From the NCBI GenBank assembly GCA_910588955.1, contig CAJURQ010000015.1, positions 1-64,000 of the forward strand: a stretch of 64,000 nt of DNA, in the 5' to 3' direction. Below are positions 40,998 to 49,846 of this stretch, piece after piece. Numbering within the stretch: the first letter of the stretch is position 1; each line of letters begins with the position of its first letter. The position numbers were made by a program, and so were the translations under genes. The DNA is from an uncultured Lachnospiraceae bacterium (GTDB lineage Bacteria; Bacillota; Clostridia; Lachnospirales; Lachnospiraceae). Under the pieces are notes generated by a model. It was given only the letters and a program-made list of their open reading frames with translations. It was not told where the DNA came from and made no database searches.

Positions 40998-41026
40998 TTG
41001 CATTACGAAAAACATTATACTATAAT
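40998..41026 (+). promoter_or_regulatory. Promoter of tRNA-Lys
   Basis: TTGCAT (40998-41003), 17 nt, TATAAT (41021-41026). The start site would lie about 50 nt before the mature tRNA. Confidence 0.8.
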
Positions 41027-41082
41027 AACTCTTGCGTTGATTGAGTGCAGGCATTCAATCCGTTTAAGACAAAAGAGGACAT

Positions 41083-41155
41083 GCACCGCTAGCTCAGTTG
41101 GTAGAGCACCTGACTCTTAATCAGGGTGTCCAGGGTTCGAGCCCCTGGCGGTGCA
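41083..41155 (+). tRNA. tRNA-Lys (anticodon CTT)
   Basis: This 73-nt cloverleaf has acceptor stem GCACCGC / GCGGTGC, D-loop AGCTCAGTTGGTAGAGC, anticodon stem CCTGA / TCAGG with loop CTCTTAA, T-arm CAGGG-TTCGAGC-CCCTG and discriminator A. CCA is not encoded. A good promoter lies upstream and a U-tract hairpin downstream. Confidence 0.98.
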
Positions 41156-41162
41156 CTTTGAA

Positions 41163-41209
41163 GAACTGTTTTTGGAGACGCAAGTGCTCTGGGGACGGTT
41201 CTTTTTTTA
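41163..41209 (+). terminator. Terminator of tRNA-Lys
   Basis: The stem AGAACTGT / ACGGTTCT (one G-U pair), with a long partly paired loop, is followed by seven T. It starts about 8 nt after the tRNA and overlaps the end of the convergent permease gene. Confidence 0.75.
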
Positions 41210-42055
41210 AAACCCCACTCCCAACAACTCTATCACCGCGCCGCCAATCACGCCGAGCGCATACAGCAGCCCGAAAATCCGCAGACTTTCCTTCCTGTCC
41301 TCATTTACCCGGAGAAGCACCAGAAAACCCACGCCCGATCCCGACAGCAGACCCGCCATCAGTGCGCCCGCACTCAGCACGCCACCCAGATAAAGCTGGG
41401 TCAGTATGACGGAGGAGGCACAGTTCGGAATCATGCCCACAAGAGCCGACACAAACAGGCTCAGTGCGGGTTTGTTCATCACGACTGCCGCCAGCGCATC
41501 CTCACCAATCAGCGCAATCGCAAAGTTCAGAATCAGAGAAACTACTATTATATATAAGAAAATTTTCCACGTATGGCTGAAAGCCGACCGCCAAATACCG
41601 TTTTCGCAGTGGCAGTGCTGCCGCTCGCACAGATGCTCGATCTGTGGCTCCGCCTTCTTCCGAAACAGCGCGTCCACAAGGAAACCCGCCACCACTGCAA
41701 AGAACACTTTCATTATAAGAATCTTTGCAATCATGGCAATCCCTACGTTTTCGGATATCATAATGGGCAGCATCTCGTCGGAAGTGGACAAAAACACCGC
41801 GATCAGCGTTCCCATCGTAATAATTCTTCCCGCGTAAAGGTTTGCCGCCGCCGCGGAAAAACCGCACTGAGGAAAAATGCCCAGCACGCCGCCGATCGCC
41901 GGTCCCGCCTTCCCCGATTTTGTAACAACCGCCTGCATCCTGCCGCCCGCCCAATGCTCCAGACATTCCATAACAAGATACGCCAGAAAAAGAAACGGCA
42001 AAATCCTAAGGCTGTCTATATACGTATCATGTATCACATCCAAAATAATGTCCAT
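41207..42055 (-). CDS. Putative permease (manganese/arsenical efflux-like)
   Basis: This 282-aa membrane protein has about 8-9 helices in two similar halves. Repeated motifs GGVLGIFPQCGFSAAAANLYAG and ALVGMIPNCASSVILTQLYLGG each carry a P-x-C-x-x-S core and are typical of a transporter family annotated as putative arsenic efflux or manganese transporters. Between the halves is a cytoplasmic loop CERQHCHCENG, which may bind metal. The ATG at 42055 has GGAGG 5 nt upstream. No regulator adjoins it, and the substrate is an inference. Confidence 0.72.
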   Translation of the reverse strand: MDIILDVIHDTYIDSLRILPFLFLAYLVMECLEHWAGGRMQAVVTKSGKAGPAIGGVLGIFPQCGFSAAAANLYAGRIITMGTLIAVFLSTSDEMLPIMISENVGIAMIAKILIMKVFFAVVAGFLVDALFRKKAEPQIEHLCERQHCHCENGIWRSAFSHTWKIFLYIIVVSLILNFAIALIGEDALAAVVMNKPALSLFVSALVGMIPNCASSVILTQLYLGGVLSAGALMAGLLSGSGVGFLVLLRVNEDRKESLRIFGLLYALGVIGGAVIELLGVGF

Positions 42056-42273
42056 ACTTTCCTCCCTGCTGTTTATGCCCCGTCCTCGGGACACAGCGAA
42101 AGTTACCGAATCTATGATACCATTCTTTCAAAAAAAAGCAAGCGGTGGTAATTTTGCACAAAAAACACAAATTCTTCTCTTTTCAACAATATTCTGGGAA
42201 ATAATGATTGATTCTTTGGAGAAAATGTACTAGTATAGAATTGTCTAGCTTTTATGAGGGAGGTTCGTTCGGA

Positions 42274-42543
42274 ATGGATGGCTTAAAAAATATCATGGAG
42301 GATGCCGTGGAGTATCAGCTGAATAAACTGCTGCCCACGATGCCTGAGGTTTGTTCCTGCGATAATTGCAAATTGGACATGATGTCTTATGCATTGAATC
42401 GACTTTCACCCCAGTATGTCCGCACGGATACGGGTGCGCTTTTTCAGAAGCTGAACAATTACCAGCCGCAGGCAGAGGTGGAGATTCTCGCCACGGTTAT
42501 GTCCGCGATCAACAAGATCGGCTCGCACCCTCAGCATGATTAA
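42274..42543 (+). CDS. ComFB-like late competence protein
   Basis: This 89-aa soluble protein has the ComFB family pattern: an N-terminal helix MDGLKNIMEDAVEYQLNKLL, a possible zinc site MPEVCSCDNCKLDMMSYALNRL and PQYVRTDTGALF. ComFB-type proteins occur in competence operons and also as c-di-nucleotide-binding proteins in other phyla (family knowledge). GAGGGAGG lies 10 nt before the ATG. It is a monocistronic unit on the plus strand with its own terminator. Confidence 0.85.
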   Translation: MDGLKNIMEDAVEYQLNKLLPTMPEVCSCDNCKLDMMSYALNRLSPQYVRTDTGALFQKLNNYQPQAEVEILATVMSAINKIGSHPQHD

Positions 42544-42563
42544 ATAAACGCAGTTAACCATCA

Positions 42564-42599
42564 ACCCCCGCGTGCACAGGCACCCGGGGGTATTTTTTT
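42564..42599 (+). terminator. Terminator of the ComFB-like gene
   Basis: ACCCCCG...GTGC-acag-GCAC...CGGGGGT stem (42564-42591) followed by seven T. It is 20 nt after the stop. Confidence 0.93.
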
Positions 42600-42624
42600 G
42601 TCTTAACCTTTACATATTTTCTCT

Positions 42625-43839
42625 CTAATTCTCTATGATCTCAACCTCAGTCTTCTCTCCCTCCTCCTTCTCGTGCCGCTCGGCGATCGCCTTTGCTGAA
42701 GTTTTCAGGCTCTCCTCACAGGCAGCCTTTGTGGTGACAAGATAGTCGCTCACCACGCCGTCCCATCTGCAGCTGACAAGATCCGCTGTGCCGTCCTCCC
42801 TGACAAATAGGACATCCGCCAATCTGCTGACGCTCCCGTTTACAGTCTTGACCAGATAATAAGTCTTCACTTCCCGATAGCTCTCCTGAATGTCCAATTT
42901 TTCTCTGAGGAATCGTTCCGCCACACCTTTCATCTCCTCCGCCTTTGCAGGCGCATCTGCGCTTGAAGGAGTTGCCGTCTCGCGCACCTCTCTATTTTTC
43001 CCGTCGCTGTACGACATGGCGCGCAGCGTGCCGTCCAGCGCATCGATATGGAAATAGTAATAACTATAATTTCCATAATCGCTCCAATTCACGCAGTAAG
43101 TGTTGTCGTACATCGGTATATTCTCATCCTCACCCTGATAATACTGATTGCGCTCCATGCCGCTTCCGTCAAGCTCAAAAATTTGTCGTAAATATCCCGT
43201 TGCAATCTCTACCGCCTGCTCCTCGATAATACCGCCCGCATCCGCCACTTCCTTAAGCCGCTGTCTCTCCGCCTCTTTCCGCTCGGCAATCTCCTCCGCG
43301 TGCTGCTCCTCCAGCGCGTAGTCTCGCTTTCTCTCAAAATCGATCTGCTGCAGGATCTCCTCGTCCGTCAATTCCCGATTCGCGGGCAGGTAGAAAACTC
43401 CTGTCGTCGTCAGGAAACAAAACTCGTGCGCCGCAGCCTCCTCCTCGCTGTCCACCCGCACCAGCTCCTCCTCCGGGAAAAGCCCCTCCAAATACTGTGC
43501 GTAGAGTTTTCCCTTGCGCTCCTTCTCGCCTGCCGTATATGCTCTGGTGTAGCCGTCCGCATCGGCATCCTGGCTCTGAATCTCCTCCGCAAGCTCTGTC
43601 ACTTTCTCCTTAGGCTGTTCTTCCATCCTCTCCCGCACCAGAGAACTGACAACCGCCCGCACAGGCACGCTCAAGATACCCACTGTCAGAACGCAGACCG
43701 CAGCAGCTGCCGCAGTCCGTAAAGCCCTTGTATACCCGTGCGTTTTTTTCTTCGACGTAAGCTCCAGAATCATCTGCTCCTGTTTCTCTTCGTCAAACTC
43801 TATTCCGTTTACTGCATTTTTTAAATCCGTAATATTCAT
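42625..43839 (-). CDS. Membrane-anchored anti-sigma-like protein
   Basis: This 404-aa protein has a short cytoplasmic N terminus (about 38 residues, NITDLKNAVNGIEFDEEKQEQMILELTSKKK), one transmembrane helix (ALRTAAAAAVCVLTVGILSVPV) and a large extracytoplasmic domain. That domain has a Glu/Arg-rich helical part and then PepSY-like beta segments (YYYFHIDALDGTLRAMSYSDG; DVLFVREDGTADLVSCRWDGVV). It follows a sigma-70 gene by 124 nt, and the topology fits an anti-sigma factor that releases its sigma on an envelope signal. No canonical zinc anti-sigma motif is seen. Confidence 0.7.
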   Translation of the reverse strand: MNITDLKNAVNGIEFDEEKQEQMILELTSKKKTHGYTRALRTAAAAAVCVLTVGILSVPVRAVVSSLVRERMEEQPKEKVTELAEEIQSQDADADGYTRAYTAGEKERKGKLYAQYLEGLFPEEELVRVDSEEEAAAHEFCFLTTTGVFYLPANRELTDEEILQQIDFERKRDYALEEQHAEEIAERKEAERQRLKEVADAGGIIEEQAVEIATGYLRQIFELDGSGMERNQYYQGEDENIPMYDNTYCVNWSDYGNYSYYYFHIDALDGTLRAMSYSDGKNREVRETATPSSADAPAKAEEMKGVAERFLREKLDIQESYREVKTYYLVKTVNGSVSRLADVLFVREDGTADLVSCRWDGVVSDYLVTTKAACEESLKTSAKAIAERHEKEEGEKTEVEIIEN

Positions 43840-43963
43840 ACGCTGCCACCCTTTCCCTACGTTTCATCAAACTGTTTCCGCTGCCCTTTCCCTATTTTCG
43901 CGTCTTTTTTGCTTCTATCTCCTATAGACCGCCGTTTCCTTACCACCCCGACGACCGCACGCC

Positions 43964-44419
43964 TCACCTTTCTTCCAGCCGCAGGCGCAGCAGTTTCCGC
44001 CCTCTCTGCAGGCGCTTTTTCACTGCATTGACAGAAATTCCGAGTATTTCCGACACTTCTGTCGTTTTATAGCCTTCGATATAATACAGATGCACCGCCG
44101 CCTTTACGGGAAGCGGCAGGCTGACCAGCTCCGCCAGCACATGACCGTATTCGGGATTCTCATAGCTTGCGGTAACTTCGTCGAGCGATACTTTCGGATG
44201 CCGCACTTGAAACCGCCGCATATCACGGCAGCGGTTCTGCGCCACCTTAATCAGCCACGCCTTTTCATGCTCCCGGTCCCGAAATTTTTTCCTGCATTCC
44301 AGATACCTGCAGAGCGTATCCTGCACCGCATCCTGCGCGTCCGCTTCATTGCCCAGCATGACGACGCAGATGCGGTAGAGCATGGGGCTGTATGTTGTCA
44401 CCACTTCCTCTATTGTCAT
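43964..44419 (-). CDS. ECF-type RNA polymerase sigma factor
   Basis: This 151-aa protein has region 2 (MLGNEADAQDAVQDTLCRYLECRKKFRDREHEKAWLIKVAQNRCRD) and region 4 (LPLPVKAAVHLYYIEGYKTTEVSEILGISVNAVKKRLQRGRKLL, a helix-turn-helix), joined by a short linker as in ECF sigma factors. It would redirect RNA polymerase to envelope-stress promoters, held back by the membrane protein coded downstream. Ribosome site GGTGAAA before the ATG. Confidence 0.93.
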   Translation of the reverse strand: MTIEEVVTTYSPMLYRICVVMLGNEADAQDAVQDTLCRYLECRKKFRDREHEKAWLIKVAQNRCRDMRRFQVRHPKVSLDEVTASYENPEYGHVLAELVSLPLPVKAAVHLYYIEGYKTTEVSEILGISVNAVKKRLQRGRKLLRLRLEER

Positions 44420-44541
44420 AAAGTTTCACCTTTCCCAATCCATGAATTGATTTTTTGAGACCTCTACTTATAACACGCCTCAGACAACATAATGGTGCCC
44501 CGGATTATTATTTTTTAACTTTTATGTGCGGGCATGTGCAT

Positions 44542-44582
44542 AAAAAAGAACTTCCATCCGGCGGCAGCCTTTTAGAAGTTCT
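44542..44582 (-). terminator. Terminator of the CarD gene
   Basis: On the minus strand AGAACTTC pairs with GAAGTTCT across a 20-nt loop and is followed by TTTTTTA. It lies 29 nt after the carD-like stop. Confidence 0.85.
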
Positions 44583-44610
44583 CTTATGATTCTTATGAAT
44601 TGTTTTCGTT

Positions 44611-45126
44611 TTATACCGTAACTTTGTGCTTGTCCACCGCTTTTGCAATATAGGACTCTACCTCGTCCTTCGGTATGGAGAGCGCCAGCGACATTTCGCT
44701 GTAAAGCAGCTCCTCCGCTTTGTGCAGATACTGCTCGTCGGAAGACAGCACCTTCTTGCCTTCATTGATGCGGCTTCTTTTGCGCTGATAAAGCGTTTTG
44801 ATAATCTGAACCAGACTGCGGGAATCATAAGTGCGGATCGCCTCCTTGTAGGTCTGCTCTCTGCGCTTTTCCTCCTGAATCCACATGGTATCGATCTCCT
44901 CGATATGCGCGATCAGCTTTTCCGCCTCTTCCCTGTTCATAATCCTGCGCATAACAATTTTCTCATTATCCACAGGCGTGTAAATCGTGCTGGCTTTCTC
45001 GAAGACCGGCTCCAGCACATAATACTTCTTCTTTAAATCCGACCGGTCGATCGGATTCCCGGTAATGTCAATAACACGACAGACACCGTGTCCGCCACAC
45101 ATGATCAATTCGCCTTTCTCAAACAT
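44611..45126 (-). CDS. CarD family transcriptional regulator
   Basis: This 171-aa protein has an N-terminal CarD/TRCF RNA polymerase-interaction domain (MFEKGELIMCGGHGVCRVIDITG...YYVLEPVFEKASTIYTPVDNEKIVMRRIM) and a helical C-terminal domain that contacts promoter DNA upstream of the -10. CarD proteins stabilise or destabilise open promoter complexes, often at rRNA promoters. The ATG at 45126 has GGAGGG 5 nt upstream; the frame opens with a TTG four codons earlier that lacks a site. A TATAAT at 45190-45195 may be its -10. Confidence 0.93.
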   Translation of the reverse strand: MFEKGELIMCGGHGVCRVIDITGNPIDRSDLKKKYYVLEPVFEKASTIYTPVDNEKIVMRRIMNREEAEKLIAHIEEIDTMWIQEEKRREQTYKEAIRTYDSRSLVQIIKTLYQRKRSRINEGKKVLSSDEQYLHKAEELLYSEMSLALSIPKDEVESYIAKAVDKHKVTV

Positions 45127-45503
45127 AGCACCCTCCAAATTTTCTGACCCTCGTCAGTTGACAGCTCCAATTGCGGCGGCTCGTCCATAATTATAGTACG
45201 CCAATCCGCAGTACCCCTAGTTTCATTGTAACACTTTAAAAACTTTCTCGTAAGTACTTTCGGAATGAGAAACCAATTTCGGCACATTTTATGGTATAAG
45301 CCGTCTCTTCTGTTGTGAAAATTTGCCAGTCAGAACCTTGTCGGTTCTGACTCTCGCGACAGTCGCCAAATATCCATGCAAGCATGGCTGCTTGGCTCGT
45401 TGTTCGCGGATATAAGATGTCTGAAAAAGCGATTCCTAAAAAATACCCCTTACAAAATTATAGTTTCCTCTCACACAAACATTGATGATTCTGCCCCTTA
45501 TAT
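45127..45503. other. 377-nt intergenic region with tandem palindromes
   Basis: The stretch holds no convincing gene. The half near carD carries its likely promoter (TATAAT on the minus strand at 45190-45195, weak -35). The central 45330-45415 part has AGTCAGAACC / GGTTCTGACT, GCGAC-a-GTCGC, CCATGC-aa-GCATGG and an outer ATATCC / GGATAT around the last. No U-tract is present, and nothing recognisable as a known small RNA. Confidence 0.6.
45341..45413. repeat. Tandem/nested palindromes upstream of the CheC-like gene stop
   Basis: Three perfect stems of 10, 5 and 6 bp in series, the last enclosed by ATATCC / GGATAT. This is the same design as the elements at 2088, 34153 and 48973. Confidence 0.6.
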
Positions 45504-46106
45504 TTAACGCGTTTTAAAATTATCACAGATAAATCTCGTCTCTTCCATCGGGAAAATGCGGATCATAATCCCCTTAAACATCTTCGCCGCCTCAAAGCGG
45601 GAAAGGATAATCACCATCTGATCCCCGGGAAAAGGCAGAATATCTATGGAATCTACGTCCTCTTTCGCGTTTATCAAGGTTGCCTTTGGCGGATTGATAT
45701 CCACGGTTTTGTTAATCATCTCCGTAAGAGAGATCGCGGAAGAACCCATCATCTGGTTCATAACCTCAGACACACAGGACAGATGCATTTCATTGAGCTC
45801 GCCGGGAGCCGCAGTTCCCGATCCGCCCATCATCAGATCCATGATTACCTTAACGTCGTTTTCCTTGAACATTAAAAGATTATTGCCATGAAAATCGTCC
45901 TTGTAATCAATCTGAACCGTGACACTGCCCATACCAAACGCCGTCAGAATATTCTTAATATCCGCACTGTTTACCACCTTCACCGAAGGCGGACTGACCT
46001 TGATAACCTGTCTCGTCAATGTATTTAATGAGGTCGCGGAATGAGACATGCAAATATGCGCTGCCTCAGCCATTTTATCCTGATCTAGTGGTGCCAGTTG
46101 TCCCAT
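45504..46106 (-). CDS. CheC/FliY-like chemotaxis phosphatase-type protein
   Basis: This 200-aa soluble protein has the FliY/CheC core: LNEMHLSCVSEVMNQMMGSSAISL is the E-x3-N phosphatase helix pattern (Glu and Asn both present), and FKENDVKVIMDLMMGG precedes it. The second copy of the helix is weak. It lacks the C-terminal FliN/SpoA domain of flagellar FliY, so it should be a free CheC-like phosphatase or scaffold rather than a switch component. It probably acts on CheY-P. It stands alone, away from other chemotaxis genes. Confidence 0.8.
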   Translation of the reverse strand: MGQLAPLDQDKMAEAAHICMSHSATSLNTLTRQVIKVSPPSVKVVNSADIKNILTAFGMGSVTVQIDYKDDFHGNNLLMFKENDVKVIMDLMMGGSGTAAPGELNEMHLSCVSEVMNQMMGSSAISLTEMINKTVDINPPKATLINAKEDVDSIDILPFPGDQMVIILSRFEAAKMFKGIMIRIFPMEETRFICDNFKTR

Positions 46107-46225
46107 ACGTCTGCTACATCCTTCTCATAAATAGTTGCACAATCCCGATTCTAGTTCTTCCACTATACTATACCTCACTTTTAGCCCTTCGTGCAACCTC
46201 TTCTTGAGAAAAATGTAAACAAAAA

Positions 46226-46258
46226 TTTAGGGAAGCGTTGATTTCTTCTCCGCCTCCC
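46226..46258 (-). terminator. Terminator of the ABC permease operon
   Basis: On the minus strand GGGAGGCG pairs with CGCTTCCC (one G-U), followed by TAAATTTTT. It lies 15 nt after the permease stop. Confidence 0.75.
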
Positions 46259-46272
46259 CAAATACGTTTATT

Positions 46273-48912
46273 TTACTCGGCTTCCCTCAGTCTCTCCACT
46301 ACCGACCGTTTTGCCACATAATGATAAGAGCATAACGGAATGACCGCTCCGATCGCCAGAAATACCGGCGCCACCACAAAGATCGGCGTGACCGTCAGAT
46401 GATAGCTGAAAAACCAGAACATCCCCTCCAGCACACTGCTCGCCAAAGGTCCCATGACAATCGTCAGAATCAGAGTGATCACAATAGAACTGCCTGCAAA
46501 GACCATGCCCTCCGTAATTAACATCCGGTTGAGCTGCTTTCCTGTCATGCCTACGGACTGCAGCACCGCAAACTCCCGCTTTCTCGCCATGATGCCCGTG
46601 AGGATCGCGTTCAGGAAATTCAGGATACCGACCATGCCGACGATCAGCGCAGCGCCGCTGCCAACCATCACAAACATATTGCGGAAACCGTAAAACTCTT
46701 CCTCCTCACTCTTCCTGCTCTCATAGTCGTACAGGGAGTCGTCCCCGCCCGCAAAGTCCTGCATCCATTGTTCCACCTGTTCTACCTTGTCGTCCTCGCA
46801 GTCAAAGGCATAATAGAGAATATCCGATGTGCCGGAATCCCGTTTAAAAGTGTCCGCGCCCATCACGAACTCATCCGCCCCATAATAGCGGTAAGAAATC
46901 TTTCCCGGCACCGTCACAAGCGCCGCCACCTCATATACCTTATCCTCATACACCTTGGCTCTCGTCCGATATGGCTTATTGCTTTCGCTTAGCTCCTCGT
47001 CCTCCCCGTAAATCTCTCCGGTTTCCGGATTAAAATACTCATACTCCTTCACATAGCGGATGGTTATTTTGTCCCCCAGCTTCGCCCAGTGGGAATCCTC
47101 ATAGAGATTGCCGTAGTCGTCGTCCCCGTAAACAGCCGCCACATAATTGCCGCCCTCTTTTAACTTACTGAGGTCGCCTTCAATTACAGGAAGCTTATCC
47201 AGCACAAAGTCTTCCATCCCGTAAAGCTGCACCCGGTCGGCGCGCATGTCGCCTACCTTTTCCAGCATCTCCACATAGCGATCCACTACCTCCGGACTGT
47301 TATATTTTCCGGCCAGCTTTCGTACCCGCTCCTCTGTGACAAGCTCCTGTGCCTCAAAGGTTTTCTGATAAGTCCTGCCGCCTTTCACCCCGTCAAGCGC
47401 CTCAATCTGCGAAATAACTTCCTCCGGCAAAATTCCTGTCTTGTCCCAGGCAGATGCCTGAAAATAAGGCGCTTCTGCAATGATAAAGTCTGCTACCACC
47501 CGGTTTAAGTATTTGTCCATGTCAAAACCGTTTGCCAGAATAAAAGTAATATTTAAAATGACTACCGCAAAGGACATGGAGATTACCGTAATCACGGTCT
47601 TGCTCTTGTTTCTGCCAAGGTTCGCCATCGCCATGCGCAGGATGGACGCGCCCTTCTCCCCTTTCCTGCTCTTCTTTTTCGTCCCGGCTCCTTCCGTGTA
47701 GCGCACCGCCTCCACGGGGGATATCTTCGCCGCCATCCTGCGGGGCTTCCTGCAGGAAAGCCAGACCGTCACAAAGGAAAACGCCGCCGCGCCGAGAAAG
47801 ATTATGGGGCTGACTGAGTAAGTCAATTCTATGCCGTCCAGCTTAGACACCACAATGCCCGTCATCACCACGCCCACACCGTAGCCGAAGACAAGTCCGA
47901 TGGGAATCCCCAGCGCAGACAGCAGAAACGCCTGCATGGAAATAATCCGCTTAATCTGCCGCCCCGTGGTGCCGATGGTCTTTAACAGCCCGTAAAACCG
48001 CACGTCATTGGACACCGATATCTGAAAAATATTGTAGATAATCAGATAGCCCGTAAAAATAATCAGCAGCATCACCGCAATCAGTGCCAGCACCGTAGTA
48101 ATATCCAGCGAGTCCTCCAACTGCGCAGACATGTAACCCCAATTGACGCCTGTGCGGATATAGTTATCCCCCTGATCCAACCCTTCCGACTGATAGCCGT
48201 GCCGCGCCAGAATGGTATTGATATTTTCCTCTATGTTGGAAGCATTTTTGAACATCACGTCCATATTGATGAAGCTGGTCATGCCGTCCTCACCCTGTGT
48301 ATCCAGCTTTTCAAAAATCTCCTGCGTCCGGCTTTCGGGAATGAGTACATGGTTTGCCACAATTATTTCATCATAATCCCAATAGCCGCACAGCGTAAAG
48401 GTTTCCGTCGTCTCCTCCCCGTCCACCAGAAACGTCATGGTGAACTCATTGCCGATGACAGGCTCCACCCCCAGCAGGGAGAGGACTCTCAAATCCGTAG
48501 CCGCCTCGTTGGTGCCCTCCTTGGGAAACCGCCCTTCGATTGGTTTCAAAAACATCCACTTCGCCGTGTTTTCGTCACAGTAGCTGATCTCCACATGACT
48601 CTTGTGGAAAGGCTCTTTCTCCGGCATACCGCAGAATATCCGCTTTCCGTATTCCTTAATCAGCGGGTCGTCCTTTAGCTCTTCAAACTGCTCCTTCGTC
48701 AGATACTTAAACCCGCCGTGACTGTAACCGCCAACCATACGGAAATTCGACTGCTCAAACCCGTGCTTCATGGACATGCCCACTGTAAAAATAACCGTAA
48801 ACAATACCGTGGTCAGCGCGATCGCCGCCACCGTGATGATATTCCTGATCTTCGCCGCCTTGAAGCTCGCTATGCTGAGACGGCGGATGGTTTTTCTGTT
48901 GGAAACGTTCAT
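46273..48912 (-). CDS. FtsX-type ABC transporter permease
   Basis: This 879-aa membrane protein has the FtsX/MacB layout: an N-terminal helix (IITVAAIALTTVLFTVIFTVG), an extracytoplasmic domain of about 220 residues, three helices around residues 275-400, a second helix-plus-large-extracytoplasmic unit (from about 440) and three C-terminal helices. Two copies of the FtsX domain are visible. With the ATPase coded upstream it would act as a mechanotransmission or peptide-efflux machine, as in antimicrobial-peptide resistance modules. It is the last gene of the response regulator/AAA/kinase/ABC set. A long hairpin separates it from the ATPase gene. Confidence 0.92.
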   Translation of the reverse strand: MNVSNRKTIRRLSIASFKAAKIRNIITVAAIALTTVLFTVIFTVGMSMKHGFEQSNFRMVGGYSHGGFKYLTKEQFEELKDDPLIKEYGKRIFCGMPEKEPFHKSHVEISYCDENTAKWMFLKPIEGRFPKEGTNEAATDLRVLSLLGVEPVIGNEFTMTFLVDGEETTETFTLCGYWDYDEIIVANHVLIPESRTQEIFEKLDTQGEDGMTSFINMDVMFKNASNIEENINTILARHGYQSEGLDQGDNYIRTGVNWGYMSAQLEDSLDITTVLALIAVMLLIIFTGYLIIYNIFQISVSNDVRFYGLLKTIGTTGRQIKRIISMQAFLLSALGIPIGLVFGYGVGVVMTGIVVSKLDGIELTYSVSPIIFLGAAAFSFVTVWLSCRKPRRMAAKISPVEAVRYTEGAGTKKKSRKGEKGASILRMAMANLGRNKSKTVITVISMSFAVVILNITFILANGFDMDKYLNRVVADFIIAEAPYFQASAWDKTGILPEEVISQIEALDGVKGGRTYQKTFEAQELVTEERVRKLAGKYNSPEVVDRYVEMLEKVGDMRADRVQLYGMEDFVLDKLPVIEGDLSKLKEGGNYVAAVYGDDDYGNLYEDSHWAKLGDKITIRYVKEYEYFNPETGEIYGEDEELSESNKPYRTRAKVYEDKVYEVAALVTVPGKISYRYYGADEFVMGADTFKRDSGTSDILYYAFDCEDDKVEQVEQWMQDFAGGDDSLYDYESRKSEEEEFYGFRNMFVMVGSGAALIVGMVGILNFLNAILTGIMARKREFAVLQSVGMTGKQLNRMLITEGMVFAGSSIVITLILTIVMGPLASSVLEGMFWFFSYHLTVTPIFVVAPVFLAIGAVIPLCSYHYVAKRSVVERLREAE

Positions 48913-48972
48913 ATTTTTGTTCTCCTCTCAGTTTTCCTGCGCGGAAAATGCCCGTTTTCTGGGTATTCTCCT

Positions 48973-49039
48973 ACGCGAGACATAGAACTTCTTGGTGTCC
49001 CGTCCCATGGCGGGACGTCTTTAGAAGTTCATCTCGCGT
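48973..49039. repeat. 67-nt hairpin between ABC ATPase and permease
   Basis: Three stacked perfect stems share one axis: ACGCGAGA / TCTCGCGT (48973-48980 with 49032-49039), AGAACTTCT / AGAAGTTC and GTCCCG / CGGGAC. On the coding (minus) strand no U-tract follows, so it is more likely an mRNA processing or stability element than a terminator. Confidence 0.8.
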
Positions 49040-49042
49040 TTT

Positions 49043-49708
49043 TCACACTGCGATCTTCCCGTCCTCTATGCGTATAATCCGATCCGCCATCTGCGCGATC
49101 GCCTCATTGTGCGTGATCATGACAATTGTCTGCGAGAACTTCTGTCCTGTCACCTTTAAGAGACTGAGCACATCCTGACTGGTTTTCGAGTCCAGATTTC
49201 CCGTCGGCTCATCCGCCAGAATGATAGCGGGCTTGGACGCCAGCGCGCGGGCGATCGCCACCCTCTGCTGCTGCCCGCCGGAGAGATTGTTGGGCAGATT
49301 GTTCAGCTTCGATGCCAACCCCAGTGTGTCAATGATTTCTTTGATGTACCCCTGATCGGGACTGCCCCCGTCAAGCTGCACCGGAAGAAGAATATTTTCG
49401 TAGACATTTAAAACCGGCACCAGATTATAATTCTGGAATACAAAGCCAATCTTTCGACGACGGAATATGGTCAGTTCCTCGTCCTTCAATGTAAAAATTT
49501 CCTTGCCATCTACCGTGACGCTGCCCGCCGTCGGACGGTCCAGCCCGCCCAGCATGTGCAGGAGCGTGCTCTTGCCGCTGCCGGACGTGCCCACAATGGC
49601 AACAAATTCCCCTTTCTCCACCTGAAAATTCACCCCGGCAAGGGCGTGAACCTCACTCTCGCCCGAACCATATACCTTTCTTAAATCTTTCGTTGACAAA
49701 ATAGTCAT
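49043..49708 (-). CDS. ABC transporter ATP-binding protein (MacB/LolD type)
   Basis: This 221-aa cytoplasmic ATPase has Walker A GTSGSGKST, Q-loop FVFQNYNLVP, signature LSGGQQQRVAIARAL, Walker B AIILADEPTGNLD and H-loop MITHNEAIA. The TGNLD ending is typical of the MacB/LolD/BceA group, which pairs with FtsX-type permeases such as the one downstream. The ATG at 49708 has AAAGGAGG upstream. The frame is open 22 codons further upstream across a stem-loop, but that part is not conserved. Confidence 0.95.
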   Translation of the reverse strand: MTILSTKDLRKVYGSGESEVHALAGVNFQVEKGEFVAIVGTSGSGKSTLLHMLGGLDRPTAGSVTVDGKEIFTLKDEELTIFRRRKIGFVFQNYNLVPVLNVYENILLPVQLDGGSPDQGYIKEIIDTLGLASKLNNLPNNLSGGQQQRVAIARALASKPAIILADEPTGNLDSKTSQDVLSLLKVTGQKFSQTIVMITHNEAIAQMADRIIRIEDGKIAV

Positions 49709-49730
49709 GTCTGGTTTTCCTCCTTTAAAA

Positions 49731-49782
49731 ACAAAATCTGTATCGTGAAGCACACCGTACACCGTCCTCCACAATACAGATT
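49731..49782 (-). terminator. Possible terminator/attenuator upstream of the ABC ATPase
   Basis: On the minus strand AATCTGTAT pairs with ATACAGATT across a 30-nt loop, followed by TTGTTTTT. It lies between the histidine kinase and the ABC gene. It could end the kinase transcript or attenuate read-through into the transporter. Confidence 0.5.
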
Positions 49783-49846
49783 ATCTCATAGCATTCTTTC
49801 CACATTCTTTCCTGGGTAAAATGAAATCTGACAGTTTTGTAAGAAT

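Noticed and set aside
45105..45287. 60-aa frame upstream of carD
   Set aside because: It overlaps the carD promoter and start in another frame and shows no conservation-like features.
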